Shown here one piece after another: positions 63,886 to 64,000 of a stretch of DNA of 64,000 bases. The stretch comes from Clostridiales bacterium. GTDB lineage: Bacteria > Bacillota > Clostridia > Christensenellales > CAG-314. The notes under the pieces are model-generated. The model was not told the DNA's origin. It worked only from the letters and a program-made list of their open reading frames with translations, and ran no database searches. The translations under genes were made by a program, and so were the position numbers. Position 1 is the first letter of the stretch; each line of letters opens with the position of its first letter. The stretch lies in NCBI GenBank assembly GCA_003537755.1, contig DPQS01000029.1, positions 28,493 through 92,492 on the forward strand, in the 5' to 3' direction.

Positions 63886-64000
63886 TGTGGTAGAATAAAA
63901 CATAAGGTAGGGTTAATTTAGTTATCACTAACAACCTTGGGGATGTCCTTTCTCGCGGCGAAGCCGTAAGTAGGGTAAGCGACACTAACCGTACAAGCCC
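63886..64000 (+). other. Possible promoter and start of a structured RNA, cut by the window end
   Basis: The 308 bp after the last gene hold no ORF of interest. An extended -10 TGGTAGAAT (63888-63896) precedes a stretch with small hairpins (TTAGT/ACTAA near 63918, GGC-GAA-GCC near 63957) and no coding frame. It matches no RNA family I can name, so this is only a candidate. Confidence 0.25.

Noticed and set aside
63901..64000. Start of an rRNA, SRP RNA, 6S RNA or a fluoride-type riboswitch
   Set aside because: None of the conserved core sequences of these families could be found by eye.

Overview
The window looks like part of a Bacillota (Clostridia-like) chromosome specialised for importing and breaking down complex glycans. 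The evidence is Gram-positive-style lipoprotein signal peptides (lipobox ending in Cys), strong AGGAGG-type ribosome binding sites, three binding-protein-dependent sugar ABC importers, and no SusC/SusD genes. Nearly every gene is on the + strand. I found no tRNA, rRNA, CRISPR array, transposase, phage gene or ABC ATPase gene.

Layout. (1) 1-14.7 kb is a relatively A/T-rich operon. It holds a 5'-truncated giant enzyme-like protein, a Cys-rich modular lipoprotein, a sugar ABC importer (binding protein and two permeases), a second giant enzyme-like protein homologous to the first, and a GH130 enzyme. (2) 14.7-15.6 kb is a gene-free scar-like interval with four 23-bp tandem repeats and a gene remnant, ending in a promoter with an operator-like palindrome. 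(3) 15.6-19.4 kb encodes a DUF624/YesL-like membrane protein, a GH29 fucosidase, an SGNH esterase and a GH130 enzyme. (4) An AraC-type regulator lies on the - strand at 19.5-20.4 kb. (5) 20.6-40.2 kb holds a GH130 enzyme, cassette A (ABC importer, giant lectin/Ig protein, DUF4838 lipoprotein, BIg2/beta-helix protein, cadherin-like lipoprotein), a GH20-like enzyme and a GH1 beta-glycosidase. (6) An ArsR-type regulator with an unrecognised C-terminal domain is at 40.5-41.4 kb. (7) 41.9-57.2 kb is cassette B, a diverged copy of cassette A in the same gene order, with a frameshifted binding protein. (8) 57.4-63.7 kb encodes a glutaminase-A-like (DUF4965) protein, a GH20 hexosaminidase, a short gene remnant, a GH32 enzyme and a xylose-isomerase-like TIM barrel.

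Working model (inference). Surface lipoproteins and giant secreted proteins bind or process a glycan. Binding proteins and permeases import oligosaccharides, powered by a shared ATPase encoded elsewhere. Cytoplasmic enzymes without signal peptides (GH130, GH29, GH20, GH1, GH32) then split them. GH130, GH20 and GH29 together would suit a fucosylated, mannose- and N-acetylhexosamine-containing glycan such as an N-glycan, but substrate cannot be read from the sequence. The most unusual features are the two syntenic cassettes, the two giant enzyme-like proteins of no family I recognise, a palindrome shared by two promoters flanking the AraC gene, and a 29-nt intergenic element present in at least three copies.
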